Source of the DNA: Paenibacillus camelliae
GTDB taxonomy: Bacteria > Bacillota > Bacilli > Paenibacillales > Paenibacillaceae
Assembly (NCBI RefSeq): GCF_023715345.1
Contig: NZ_JAMBNY010000004.1
Location: 1-64,000, forward strand
Length of the DNA: 64,000 nucleotides
Direction: 5' to 3'
The position numbers were made by a program, and so were the translations under genes. Positions 16,212 to 24,025 of this stretch are shown one piece after another (the first letter of the stretch is position 1; each line of letters begins with the position of its first letter). The notes under the pieces are model-generated. The model did not search any database and was not told where the DNA came from. It saw nothing but the letters and a program-made list of their open reading frames with translations.

Positions 16212-16664
16212 ATGTCTAAAAGCAGGAAAAGACCGGTTGTGGGTGATGTTTTTGTTGTTCAACCTTTCGAAGGATCCTATTATTTTTGTAAAGTAATAAA
16301 AACTAAGTTACAGACTAAGAATGAAAATCACAAAAATATGAATTTAATTTACATTTACAATTATGAGTCAAAAAACAAAGAAGTTCCGGATGATCTTGAT
16401 AGATATTCTTTTTTATTACCTCCAACGGTAGTGAATAATCAAGGATGGCTAAAGGGCTATTACGAGACGGTACAAAACTTAAACGTTTCTGATCTTGAAG
16501 AGAACACTGAATTTGGTTTTTTTGATAATTATGAAAACAGAAATACCTTTTATGATATTAATGGAGAAAAGATAGATTATAAACCGAAATATGCTTCATT
16601 CTACGGGTTAGCTAGTTATGGAGCAATTGGAAGAGGCATACATAGGGTTCTAAAAGGTGAATAA
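16212..16664 (+). CDS. Imm26-family immunity protein
   Basis: 150 residues. Matches the Imm26 pattern: RPVVGDVFVVQPFEGSYYFC at the start, LLPPTVVNNQGWLKGYYETV near the middle (about 76-95) and SFYGLASYGAIGRGI at the end. Imm26 proteins are predicted to neutralise polymorphic toxins, nuclease toxins among them. No toxin gene is adjacent, as is common for orphan immunity genes picked up as cassettes. Only a weak ribosome site precedes the ATG. Confidence 0.8.
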   Translation: MSKSRKRPVVGDVFVVQPFEGSYYFCKVIKTKLQTKNENHKNMNLIYIYNYESKNKEVPDDLDRYSFLLPPTVVNNQGWLKGYYETVQNLNVSDLEENTEFGFFDNYENRNTFYDINGEKIDYKPKYASFYGLASYGAIGRGIHRVLKGE

Positions 16665-16690
16665 ATTTTTTAATGCAATAACGTTATGAG
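16665..16690 (+). repeat. attC-like site 21, right end only
   Basis: L' remnant TTAATGC and R' GTTATGAG 16683-16690 follow the Imm26 stop directly. R'', L'' and the middle are deleted. Confidence 0.7.
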
Positions 16691-16724
16691 AAATCGGTGA
16701 GATTTGAAAGTTGGTGATAAATAG

Positions 16725-17300
16725 ATGATTGACGAAATAGAATGCCATAGATATTTATATAAATTCCTTAAAGGAACAATAACATTAAGTGAGTTAGAGC
16801 AATGGCTATACAACCATGAAGAGCTCGAAGAAATCCTTGGGAAATCTGTATATTTCGAATTGATATCTAGAGATTATAAGAACAAATATGCATTAGAAGA
16901 TACAAAAAAACAGATAAAAGGACTAATAAATATAGGCTTCTTTGAACAAGAACGTATCATTAATAGTCTAGAGAAATTAATTGATACTTCAGAAGGATAC
17001 TTAGAGAATTTGGAAGCTTTGTATGATGACTACTGTGATGGATATACTTTTCTTCGATACATAGCACTAGTATACATCACGACATCTGATGAATATATAG
17101 AAGTTTTGAAACAAGATAAAGTCAAGTTAAAAGACTACAGTGAAAAGATAAACAAAGAAGCAAATAGAATATTGCGATTTTTTGCAAATAATGAACTGAG
17201 AATTGTGATTGAAAATGAATATATTGATATAAGGGAACTCGGAGATAGGATTGAATTACATGATATTAATGAAATGCTTGCAGAACGCAGCGATTGTTAA
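16725..17300 (+). CDS. hypothetical protein, immunity-like
   Basis: 191 residues, acidic, no membrane segment. The start, HRYLYKFLKGTITLSELEQW followed by LYNHEELEEILG, resembles small bacterial proteins often found as immunity or accessory genes (short helical domain, then ELISRDYKNK). I cannot name a family. AGTTGGTGAT upstream of the ATG is a modest ribosome site. It lies next to the Imm26 cassette. Confidence 0.7.
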   Translation: MIDEIECHRYLYKFLKGTITLSELEQWLYNHEELEEILGKSVYFELISRDYKNKYALEDTKKQIKGLINIGFFEQERIINSLEKLIDTSEGYLENLEALYDDYCDGYTFLRYIALVYITTSDEYIEVLKQDKVKLKDYSEKINKEANRILRFFANNELRIVIENEYIDIRELGDRIELHDINEMLAERSDC

Positions 17301-17322
17301 GTATTTCAGGAAGTCACCAACA

Positions 17323-17432
17323 TTTCTAACACCACATTAGCTCGTCGTCGCATAAGCTCCTCGGTAACTGGTGAAGTTTTCGTCTGAGAAGCTGATTTAC
17401 GTGACAACCCTGCAATGTATCTTAAAGAATTG
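17323..17432 (+). repeat. attC-like site 22, right half lost
   Basis: R'' TTTCTAAC 17323-17330 with outward TCACCAACA matches its cassette start at site 21 (GTTATGAGAAATCGGTGA) allowing one gap, including GGTGA. The left arm runs to GTGACAACCCTGCAA at about 17413 and then stops. Confidence 0.78.
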
Positions 17433-17615
17433 GCCGGCTTTAAGATTTTGGATCAACCAAGGATTTAATAGTGTTAATGGAATGCATGGAGATAAAATAT
17501 ATTCCGAAAAAACATTTGCAAGTCTAGAATTGACAAGGATTTTGTAAGTATTTCAAAAAGGGCTGATTCCATCTGATAAAGCGAAAGATAAAGAAAATTA
17601 AGAGCATCAAAAAAT
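17433..17615 (+). other. gene-free stretch with a short decayed coding remnant
   Basis: No complete gene. A 28-codon open segment from about 17461 to 17547 (ends FASLELTRIL then TAA) may be the 3' end of a lost gene. The sequence GATTCCATCTGATAAAGCG at 17563 looks like an R'' to L'' transition, so an old cassette boundary may lie here. Confidence 0.4.
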
Positions 17616-17806
17616 GGAAACACATGTTAAAATATAATAAACAAAAATTGGTTCCCCAGCATGTTCAAGAAGTCCACAATGAGGCTATATCTTGAAGCCG
17701 AAACCCACCTTAGATGTTAACCCCCATAAATAAATCACACAAGAGTATTTAGGATTTGAGTAAAAAGCATGAAGGCCGCCGTCCATGGCTTAATTCGAGG
17801 AAGTCG
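17616..17806 (+). repeat. dispersed non-coding element, copy A (internally deleted)
   Basis: Shares with the copies at 22165 and 29454: GGAAACA(C/T)ATGTTAA at the start, CAGCATGTTC, GAAGCCGA-type, CCTTAGATG then TAACCCCC, CACAAGAGTA and a 3' end GCTTAATTCGAGG. It lacks the GGTTGTTATC...GAAAACCT block present in the other two. It runs into the R'' of site 23, so it is the 3' part of a non-coding cassette. Confidence 0.75.
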
Positions 17807-17815
17807 GTCATAGTT

Positions 17816-17961
17816 TCTGATACAGCATAAACGCATCGGGCCATTCGCTCCTCGGTGATGCACTTGGCAGAGGAGAGTACCCTGCAAGGCTAAGTATGTC
17901 GTCCCGTTGCGCTATGCTTCACTTAAGCCTTTCGGGTTCGTGAATGCAAAAACATCATAAG
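17816..17961 (+). repeat. attC-like site 23, core bases altered
   Basis: R'' TCTGATAC 17816-17823 and R' ATCATAAG 17954-17961 have both lost the AAC/GTT core. L'' GCATAAACG, L' CGTGAATGC and the AAGGCT/AGCCTT middle are clear. Confidence 0.8.
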
Positions 17962-18077
17962 AAATCGGTGGAAAGGTATTAAGTAAGAATATCGGCATAG
18001 AGGACTATGGATTTAGGAGGACCTGTGAGGGTTATTAATTAATAAAATCAAACTCTTTAAGATAAGGGTGGGGTATT

Positions 18078-18446
18078 TTGATATTTTTAAGGAAATCTTT
18101 AGGGTTTGTTTTAACTACTTTGTTAATTGGAATATTTCTTACTTTATTTTTTTCGATAACAGAAGGTACAAGTTTCTTAGCAATTGGAGTTCTTTTTACA
18201 GGTGCTTTTCCATTTATCCTTTTAATTGGGGTACCTGTATCTAGCTTTTCTGATTATCTAACAAAAAAATTAAACGGAATACAAAGAAACCTAGTGGCAT
18301 TATTTATTCATAGTACATTTGGTTTAATAGCTGGATTAGTGATTTCTTTTTTCTTTGAGAGTTTATTTCTTGTTGGGGTAACAATAATAGCTGCACTTTT
18401 ATTTTGGTTAGTTGACGAAATTTTGAGGAAGATCCTCAAAGATTGA
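18078..18446 (+). CDS. hypothetical polytopic membrane protein
   Basis: 122 residues from TTG 18078, behind AGGGTGGGG. Four hydrophobic segments at about 9-30, 34-55, 73-92 and 95-114, with KKLNGIQRNL as the internal loop and a basic end. Similar small four-helix proteins are common in Bacillales, but I cannot name the family. Confidence 0.75.
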   Translation: MIFLRKSLGFVLTTLLIGIFLTLFFSITEGTSFLAIGVLFTGAFPFILLIGVPVSSFSDYLTKKLNGIQRNLVALFIHSTFGLIAGLVISFFFESLFLVGVTIIAALLFWLVDEILRKILKD

Positions 18447-18519
18447 GGAACGATAGTTAGTTTAACATCGAACGCGAAAGAAATAATTCTTTGAAGTAAC
18501 TTGAAGAAGTCGCTGACAT

Positions 18520-18640
18520 CAATTAACAACGCATTCACGCAACGGGTCTTACGGCCCTTGTTCGCTGACGTGAGCTTGAGGGTGTTGGAGCTGAGAGCAA
18601 CCTGCTTTGCGCAGGTTCGTTAATGCAAGAATGTTAATTG
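18520..18640 (+). repeat. attC-like site 24
   Basis: R'' CAATTAAC 18520-18527, L'' GCATTCACG, L' CGTTAATGC, R' GTTAATTG 18633-18640, AACCTGC/GCAGGTT class. Unusually R'' and its own R' match over 8 nt while the upstream partner (site 23) is mutated. Confidence 0.87.
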
Positions 18641-18673
18641 CAAGTACTGAAAATAGTAGAACGGAGTTCAAAG

Positions 18674-18979
18674 ATGAAGAAGTTTGGATTTGATAAATGG
18701 GCGGAACTGCTTTATGTAATGAGTTTTATTAGTTCTTTTTACAGTTTTATTAGTGAAATACAAAAGCAAATATTGTATATAAAAATTTCAAACCTTCAAA
18801 TTATTAATACGAGTTTTGAGAAATTCCATTTAATATTTATTACTGAAACAAAGAGTTACAAAATTCTTTGTCTACCGTTGATTATTGGATTATTAGTGTT
18901 AGGACTATATTTAATAGAAATCATTATTGCATACTTCAAATATCCGAAATATGAAGAAAAAGATGAAAACAATACTTAA
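18674..18979 (+). CDS. hypothetical membrane protein, two segments
   Basis: 101 residues from ATG 18674 (ACGGAGTTCAAAG upstream); a TTG in frame at 18638 lies inside the R' of site 24. Hydrophobic helices near 13-30 and 69-90 flank an extracytoplasmic loop; the C-terminus is charged (YPKYEEKDENN). Followed after 17 nt by another membrane protein, perhaps co-transcribed. Confidence 0.7.
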   Translation: MKKFGFDKWAELLYVMSFISSFYSFISEIQKQILYIKISNLQIINTSFEKFHLIFITETKSYKILCLPLIIGLLVLGLYLIEIIIAYFKYPKYEEKDENNT

Positions 18980-18996
18980 ACAAATCTGGAGGGTAT

Positions 18997-19233
18997 ATGA
19001 TTCAAATAATAAATACTTTGATAATAGGATTATTTGTTAGCAGTGTTTTGAGTAAAAAAGAGAAATATAAAAGAATGAAAATAAAAAGAAATATATTAAT
19101 AGGTTTATGGTGTCTCTTATTTTTTGTTGCATATGGGATTTTCACAAATATTATTTTTATATTTGGTCCTGGAGCTTTATTAGTTGGACATTCTTATTGG
19201 GATTATTTGAAAAGAAAAAAAAGGATTAATTAA
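18997..19233 (+). CDS. small hypothetical membrane protein
   Basis: 78 residues, ATG behind TGGAGGGTAT. Two hydrophobic segments (about 3-17 and 31-55) separated by a strongly basic loop (KKEKYKRMKIKRN), ending KRKKRIN. The positive-inside pattern puts the loop in the cytoplasm. No family recognised. Confidence 0.7.
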   Translation: MIQIINTLIIGLFVSSVLSKKEKYKRMKIKRNILIGLWCLLFFVAYGIFTNIIFIFGPGALLVGHSYWDYLKRKKRIN

Positions 19234-19242
19234 TTATCAATG

Positions 19243-19289
19243 CGCTCCACTTGAGTCTTTCGAGTTCGTTAATACAAGGACGTTATACG
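19243..19289 (+). repeat. attC-like site 25, right part only
   Basis: From TGCGCTCCACTTGAGTC to L' CGTTAATAC and R' GTTATACG 19282-19289. The left arm is deleted up to the stop of the preceding gene. Confidence 0.78.
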
Positions 19290-19336
19290 GTATTACGATC
19301 ACAACGTCTTTTACAATAATTTAAAGGTGGTTTGAA

Positions 19337-19486
19337 ATGATAGTAATTATTATCATATTAATTTTAATATTTTTTGCTGTTCTTGATATTAGTGTTACAG
19401 GTCATAAGCAATTAAAACAATCAGAAGATATTGAACATGCAATATATCGATTGATAGAAATTACAAAACAAAAGGATAAAGAATAA
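19337..19486 (+). CDS. 49-residue single-helix membrane peptide
   Basis: ATG 19337, preceded by AAAGGTGG. One hydrophobic helix (IVIIIILILIFFAVLDI, about 2-18), then a charged helical tail (KQLKQSEDIEHAIYRLIEIT). The layout (N-terminal helix, short amphipathic coil) is that of a widespread type of small Bacillota membrane peptide; two further examples are at 30340 and 39887. Function unknown. Confidence 0.7.
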   Translation: MIVIIIILILIFFAVLDISVTGHKQLKQSEDIEHAIYRLIEITKQKDKE

Positions 19487-19558
19487 ATAGAGACCACAAA
19501 ATAAAATAAAACGCTCAGAGACGTCCTTTCTATATTCGAGAAATTCGGTTCACAACCA

Positions 19559-19700
19559 CCTATAACACAGCATTCTGCGTCGCATACGCTCCTTGGTTGA
19601 ATGAGGTATTACAAAAAAATCTAGCTCACCAACATAGACGCCCACCTAAGATAAGAGCTATTTAAGGTGGGCGTCCGTCATTATTCAAGACCACTATCAG
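19559..19700 (+). repeat. attC-like site 26, R' degraded
   Basis: R'' CCTATAAC 19559-19566 partly matches its cassette start at site 25 (GTTATACGGT). Middle is apex-class hairpin with GACGCCCACC/GGTGGGCGTC at about 19637-19675. R' has become ACTATCAG 19693-19700. Confidence 0.82.
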
Positions 19701-19742
19701 AAATGGCTGCAACATAGCTTTAAAAATTAAGGAGTTAACCAA

Positions 19743-20270
19743 ATGGAAATAGTAACTGTATCTGATTATAATCCATTATGGAAAAAGGAATATGAAACAG
19801 AAAGAGAAAAGATTATTAAAGAGCTCAACGGCATTTTAATTGGAATCGAACATATAGGTAGCACATCCATCCCAGGGTTATCTGCAAAGCCTATAATAGA
19901 TATCATGGTTGGGGTAAAGTCACTAGAGGATGTAACAGATGTTTACAAAGAAGGATTATATATTATTGGATATGAGTATGTTGAACACGCTAATTTCCCA
20001 CATAGGAGATTTTTTCGAAAAGGAGAATGGCGTGCGGGAACCCATCATTTGCATATTTACGAATTTGAAGGAGTTCATTGGAATAATAACTTGTTTTTTA
20101 AAGAATATCTGATTAACAACAGAGAAGCAAAAGAAGAATATAGTAAGTTAAAGAAAGAATTAGAACAGCAATATAAGCATGATCGGGTAGGGTATACCAA
20201 AGCAAAGGAACCATTTATAGAAGGAATAATGAAAAAAATTAAGTTTGAAACAAATAAAGAAAGTTTGTAA
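19743..20270 (+). CDS. GrpB family (UPF0157) protein, nucleotidyltransferase-like
   Basis: 175 residues, the usual size. Diagnostic GrpB blocks: YNPLWKKEYETEREKI, IEHIGSTSIPGLSAKPIIDI (GS...D.D of the nucleotidyltransferase fold, about 39-58) and AGTHHLHIYE. GrpB proteins form a widespread nucleotidyltransferase-fold family with no established substrate. AAGGAGTT precedes the ATG. Single gene between sites 26 and 27. Confidence 0.92.
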   Translation: MEIVTVSDYNPLWKKEYETEREKIIKELNGILIGIEHIGSTSIPGLSAKPIIDIMVGVKSLEDVTDVYKEGLYIIGYEYVEHANFPHRRFFRKGEWRAGTHHLHIYEFEGVHWNNNLFFKEYLINNREAKEEYSKLKKELEQQYKHDRVGYTKAKEPFIEGIMKKIKFETNKESL

Positions 20271-20294
20271 GTACCGCAAAGCAGGCTGCCACTT

Positions 20295-20418
20295 CTGCTA
20301 ACACAGCTTAACTTATCGTCGCATAAGCTCCTCGTTCATCAGTAATGCTTTTAGCAGAGAAGTGAATTCACGTGACAACCTTACATTCGCAGGCTACTGA
20401 ACACAAGAACGTTATCTG
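20295..20418 (+). repeat. attC-like site 27
   Basis: R'' CTGCTAAC 20295-20302 with outward GCCACTT matches its cassette start at the mutated site 26 (ACTATCAGAAATGGC), including CAGAA and TGGC. R' GTTATCTG 20411-20418. Confidence 0.87.
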
Positions 20419-20441
20419 ACATTACCCAAGGAGCTAAATAA

Positions 20442-21035
20442 ATGAAAATCAATTGGAAGCATTGCATAGTTGGGTTATTACTTTTAAGTATTACTATTTT
20501 GTACTTTAAAGAAAGTCAAGAAAATAAAAAGTACGAAATGTATCTCTCACAAGAGATATCAAACAAGCACAATGCACTTATTGGAAGTATATTTACTCTT
20601 AAGGATGAAATAACTTCTTTACTTAACAACCACACTGATTCTATTACGAATGAAATAATAGTCGAAAGACTATATACAATCTCGAGGATTTCACAGGATC
20701 TTGATTACTATATTGGTAATTTTGATCTAGCCAAAGGCATACAGCTACAAAACAAAACTTCGAGTGTATCAAATGATTTTGCGGGATATTTTGAACACAA
20801 TGACATCTCAATGATATCAAACAACGAAAAAGAAAAGTTGGGTGAATTAAGTGAACTACTAGATAAATGGATAATTGAAATTTCACAAGAATATACTGGG
20901 ATTACAAGAGAAAATCAAAGAGATATAAGAAAATATAATACTAATCCATTTGTTAAGAGTGATAAATGGGTAAGAATAATAGTCGCATTAGACATAGTAT
21001 CAAGTGAATATGAGGGTACTTCGAGAAGTGGGTAA
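20442..21035 (+). CDS. membrane-anchored hypothetical protein, helical
   Basis: 197 residues. One N-terminal helix (IVGLLLLSITILYF, about 9-22), then a mostly helical outer domain (ISRISQDLDYYIGNF, NEKEKLGELSELLDKWIIEI) like many small Bacillales membrane-anchored proteins. AAGGAGCTAAATAA precedes the ATG. No family recognised. It ends at the edge of site 28. Confidence 0.75.
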   Translation: MKINWKHCIVGLLLLSITILYFKESQENKKYEMYLSQEISNKHNALIGSIFTLKDEITSLLNNHTDSITNEIIVERLYTISRISQDLDYYIGNFDLAKGIQLQNKTSSVSNDFAGYFEHNDISMISNNEKEKLGELSELLDKWIIEISQEYTGITRENQRDIRKYNTNPFVKSDKWVRIIVALDIVSSEYEGTSRSG

Positions 21036-21037
21036 CA

Positions 21038-21220
21038 TCAGGCATACCATATTAATGCAACGGGCATTCACCCTCGGTTCGACAGAAGTTAGTCGATTCG
21101 GAAGGGAATTCCGCGAGCGTAATCAGTTGGACTCATCCGCACCGAATAACTGCGGCAAGTGCAGCCGGCAACTGGCAGAGTCTTAAATCGGCAGGACGTC
21201 GCGAATACAAACGTAATGCG
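21038..21220 (+). repeat. attC-like site 28, divergent
   Basis: R'' region GGGTAACATCAGGCATACC keeps the match with its cassette start at site 27 (GTTATCTGACATTACCC) although the AAC became ACC. Right end: CGTCGCGAATAC, then GTAATGCG 21213-21220 as R'. The middle is a long GC-rich variant. Confidence 0.75.
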
Positions 21221-21263
21221 TCATCTCGGTAAAGCAAAAACATGTAGTAAGGAGTATATCATT

Positions 21264-21695
21264 ATGGATAAAGAATTAAAACAAACAACCTGGAAAAGGC
21301 TTTGGGAAAAGGTTGATGAGAGAGGTATATCTAGTTTAGAAGAGCATGAAAGAATATGGGTAACAGTGGACGGATTAATTAGCGATGTAAATGGAGGAGG
21401 CTTGATTAGTTTCTTTTATAATCATGGTGCTGACGATTATGATGAGACTATTGAAGACCTCGAAAAGATAAATGCAACTGATGCGATCAAAATACTGAAT
21501 CAGATGAGTCAACTGTTCCCTAATGGGAAACCTCCACGGAATATAGATGAGCGAAATGAAATAATTGATACATGGAATCATGATGAGTTAAATGACTATT
21601 TCGAAGACCTAGATGATCAGTTTTATGCTATCCAAGCTGATATAGAGAAGAAGTTAGAAATTATAATTGAGAAAGCAGTAAGACAAAACTTATAA
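21264..21695 (+). CDS. DUF4375 (DMP19-like) family protein
   Basis: 143 residues from ATG 21264, behind TAAGGAG; the longer frame upstream reads through site 28. The block GLISDVNGGGLISFFYNHGA, then DAIKILNQMSQLFP, is typical of DUF4375/DMP19-like proteins, which mimic nucleic acid or act as immunity proteins in some cases. The acidic composition fits. Assignment rests on the GGGL.SFFYN motif. Confidence 0.78.
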   Translation: MDKELKQTTWKRLWEKVDERGISSLEEHERIWVTVDGLISDVNGGGLISFFYNHGADDYDETIEDLEKINATDAIKILNQMSQLFPNGKPPRNIDERNEIIDTWNHDELNDYFEDLDDQFYAIQADIEKKLEIIIEKAVRQNL

Positions 21696-21728
21696 GTGCT
21701 AGAAAGTAACTCAAGTATACGGAGACAC

Positions 21729-21785
21729 CACATAACACAGCATTAACGTTTCGTCGCAATCTTTCAGATCAGAAGTCAACGAGAG
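21729..21785 (+). repeat. attC-like site 29, right half lost
   Basis: R'' CACATAAC 21729-21736 with outward GGAGAC matches its cassette start at site 28 (GTAATGCGTCATCTCC-like) at about 11 of 16. L'' GCATTAACG follows; after about 21770 similarity ends. Confidence 0.75.
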
Positions 21786-21830
21786 AGAATCTAGTTGCAG
21801 AAGTATTGAATTTTATCAGGAGGTGGGTAC

Positions 21831-22040
21831 ATGGAGCTTCAAAAGGAGACACCTGAAGAAAAAAGAGAACGTTTAAGACAAGAAGAATTAAAGAACAATC
21901 CCAGTGGAGCGTTTGGTGATGGATTAAACAGGGCTGGATCAGGAAATTTTGCTGATTTAATTGGAGGAATGGGCTGGAAAGGCACAGGAATTTTAATTCT
22001 AATAATTATAGGGTATTTACTTTATAAATATTTTTCTTGA
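21831..22040 (+). CDS. DUF6366 family small membrane protein
   Basis: 69 residues. The conserved DUF6366 layout is complete: ETPEEKRERLRQEELKNNPS at the N-terminus, FGDGLNRAGSGNFADLIGG, then GWKGTGILILIIIGYLLYKY as the C-terminal membrane helix. Function unknown, common in Bacillales. CAGGAGGTGG precedes the ATG. Confidence 0.88.
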   Translation: MELQKETPEEKRERLRQEELKNNPSGAFGDGLNRAGSGNFADLIGGMGWKGTGILILIIIGYLLYKYFS

Positions 22041-22164
22041 ACAAGAAGAATATAGTGCATTTACAAGCATTCTTAATAAATATTGAAAAATACTATTATG
22101 CGTATTGCTTTCAAGCCAAAATATTAATTTACTTGAAAAGCAAAAGGTTATGATAATTAACGCC

Positions 22165-22426
22165 ACCCAAAAATGTAAACATATGTTAAAATATAATAAT
22201 CAAAGATCGATCTCCCAGCATGTTCGAGAAGTAAGGTTGTTATCGCTATTCATTGAAAACCTGAAAAGAACATGTTTTTTTAATTTTTATTATGCATCTA
22301 CAATGAGGGCTGCTTTTGAAGCTCAAACCTACTTTAATATTAATCTCATAAACAAAAGACACAAGAGTACTTAGGAATTGATTAATAGCGTGAGTGCCGC
22401 AGTTCATGGTTTGATTCGAGGAAGTT
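22165..22426 (+). repeat. dispersed non-coding element, copy B
   Basis: Second copy of the element at 17616: GTAAACATATGTTAAAATA, CAGCATGTTCGAGAAG, GGTTGTTATCGC, GAAAACCTGAAAAGAACAT, GACACAAGAGTA and TTGATTCGAGGAAGT. An open frame across it is not conserved in the other copies, so it is non-coding. It is fused to the right half of site 30. Confidence 0.75.
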
Positions 22427-22476
22427 ATACGCTCCACTTAAGCCTTTTGGGTTCGTTAATTCAAGCATGTTTGGAG
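22427..22476 (+). repeat. attC-like site 30, right part only
   Basis: CGCTCCACTTAAGCC, L' CGTTAATTC and R' GTTTGGAG 22469-22476. The left arm is missing where the dispersed element ends. Confidence 0.78.
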
Positions 22477-22524
22477 AAATCATCGAAAATATTACATTAG
22501 ACATACTCGGGCGGTGTTGAATAA

Positions 22525-23232
22525 ATGAGTATTTCAAAGGAGCAAGAAGTTTTACTTCAATTTGTGAAGAGATGGTTTAATCGTCCTGATCAGATTTCAC
22601 ATTATCTCACTGAAGTATCCGATGGACCAACAAAAGCAGAACGATATTTATTAAATAATTTATTTGAAAATGGGACTATATTAGATGTTGGTTGCGGAGC
22701 AGGGAGAATCAGTATGTTTTTAGCGGAGAAAGGCTATAAGGTAATTGGAGTAGATGTTAGTGAAAGTCTTATTATTAAGGCACGTGAAATATCGAAGAAG
22801 AAAGATCTTGATATTAATTTTATTGTTACAAAGGGAATAGAGCTACCATTTGATGGTGAAACATATGACTTTATAGTTGGTTTTAAGTTCTTATGTTACA
22901 TACCTACAAGTCAATTAAGACATGATTACCTCAAAAATTTATATAGAATTCTTAGGCCGGGAGGTATATTGCTAATAACTCAAAATATTGTTCCAGAAGA
23001 ATATATAGATGAAGCCCGGGATGAGTATTTTCAAGGTTGTTCGGCATCACATTTCACGAGCTTAGAACAAGGCGATAACTTCCCATTAGGGGATGGTTAT
23101 GTGCATTGGTTTACAGAGAAACAATTATTAGATGAGCTTAGTAATACAGAGTTTCTAATAGAACAATTTGATACGGACGAAGCTCATGCGGGTGATGGTT
23201 TATTAAGACTAGTCAAACTAAGGAAAGATTGA
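22525..23232 (+). CDS. class I SAM-dependent methyltransferase
   Basis: 235 residues. SAM motif I ILDVGCGAGRI at 52-62, an acidic residue ending strand 2 (VIGVDVS), motif II region FDGETYDFIVGFKFL and a post-II LRPGGILLITQ. Rossmann-fold methyltransferase of the Methyltransf_11/25 type; small-molecule substrate unknown. GGGCGGTG upstream of the ATG. Confidence 0.9.
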   Translation: MSISKEQEVLLQFVKRWFNRPDQISHYLTEVSDGPTKAERYLLNNLFENGTILDVGCGAGRISMFLAEKGYKVIGVDVSESLIIKAREISKKKDLDINFIVTKGIELPFDGETYDFIVGFKFLCYIPTSQLRHDYLKNLYRILRPGGILLITQNIVPEEYIDEARDEYFQGCSASHFTSLEQGDNFPLGDGYVHWFTEKQLLDELSNTEFLIEQFDTDEAHAGDGLLRLVKLRKD

Positions 23233-23258
23233 TAGAAAATTCGGGGAGCCAGCAACCT

Positions 23259-23381
23259 CACCTAACACCGCATTAGCAGATCATCGCATAAGCTCCTGTG
23301 CGACTGGTCATGTTTTTGGCAGGAAGAAGACTCATGTGAAACCTACTATTCGTAGGTTCAATTATGCAAGAACGTTAAACG
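23259..23381 (+). repeat. attC-like site 31
   Basis: R'' CACCTAAC 23259-23266 moderately matches its cassette start at site 30 (GTTTGGAGAAAT). R' GTTAAACG 23374-23381. Small hairpin AACCTAC/GTAGGTT in the middle: relative to AACCTGC/GCAGGTT one base pair has changed on both sides. Confidence 0.87.
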
Positions 23382-23414
23382 AATGAGTCCAATAATTAAA
23401 TTGGCGGTGTTTCG

Positions 23415-23918
23415 ATGAATAAAAGGAAGTTATCGATCAAATTATCTCTTTTGACGATTGCATTAGTGACTATTCTATCCGGATATTTATATGTAGCTTA
23501 CAGCGATCCACTAAAATCTTATGGCATTTATTTTTATAACGATGAGCACAAACATATAGTATTAGAGGTTATTAATGAAGGATATACAGATGTTAAATTG
23601 ATTGAGGTTAGAATCAATGAAAACGAGAAGCTAGTTTATTCAAATTTGGGAATTAGCTATACGGGTAGAATGGTCTCAGGAGACATAGAAGATGATAATC
23701 TTACAACGTATGTAGAGTTGACTTCAGAACCTATTAAACCAAGGCTATCTACTGAAGAAATGAGCGAATTAATAGAAAACGGGAATAAAACTATTCCAAT
23801 ACGTTATGGATTACAAATAAAAAATAGTACCGATGTTAAAACCGTTTATATTAAATTTAAGTATTTTGGAGTAACAAAGGTAGCAAGCTTTAATACAGGA
23901 GCAAAGAATGATCAATGA
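23415..23918 (+). CDS. membrane-anchored hypothetical protein
   Basis: 167 residues. N-terminal helix LLTIALVTILSGYLYVAY (about 11-28), then a beta-rich outer domain: YGIYFYNDEHKHIVLEVINE, TDVKLIEVRINE, YGLQIKNSTDVKTVYIKFKY, reminiscent of immunoglobulin-like domains in small Bacillales lipoproteins. AATTGGCGGTG upstream. Single gene between sites 31 and 32. Confidence 0.75.
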   Translation: MNKRKLSIKLSLLTIALVTILSGYLYVAYSDPLKSYGIYFYNDEHKHIVLEVINEGYTDVKLIEVRINENEKLVYSNLGISYTGRMVSGDIEDDNLTTYVELTSEPIKPRLSTEEMSELIENGNKTIPIRYGLQIKNSTDVKTVYIKFKYFGVTKVASFNTGAKNDQ

Positions 23919-23923
23919 AGTTG

Positions 23924-23970
23924 ATTCCTTGTTACCTCGCATTAACGCATCGTCGATATACTCGTCGAAT
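23924..23970 (+). repeat. attC-like site 32, right half lost
   Basis: GATTCCTTGTTACC matches the inverse of its cassette start at site 31 (GTTAAACGAATGAGTCC) with substitutions; AAC is now ACC. L'' GCATTAACG and CATCGTCG follow, then the site ends. Confidence 0.72.
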
Positions 23971-24025
23971 ACCTTTACATTAAACCAAAAATAAAGATCA
24001 AATTATAAGAAAAAGGATTGATCTA

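Noticed and set aside
21004..21186. 60-codon open frame over site 28
   Set aside because: Lies across the palindrome and has no start signal. The real gene starts at 21264.
22105..22374. 89-codon open frame in the dispersed element (copy B)
   Set aside because: The frame is not kept in copies A or C, has no ribosome site and lies in a non-coding repeat.
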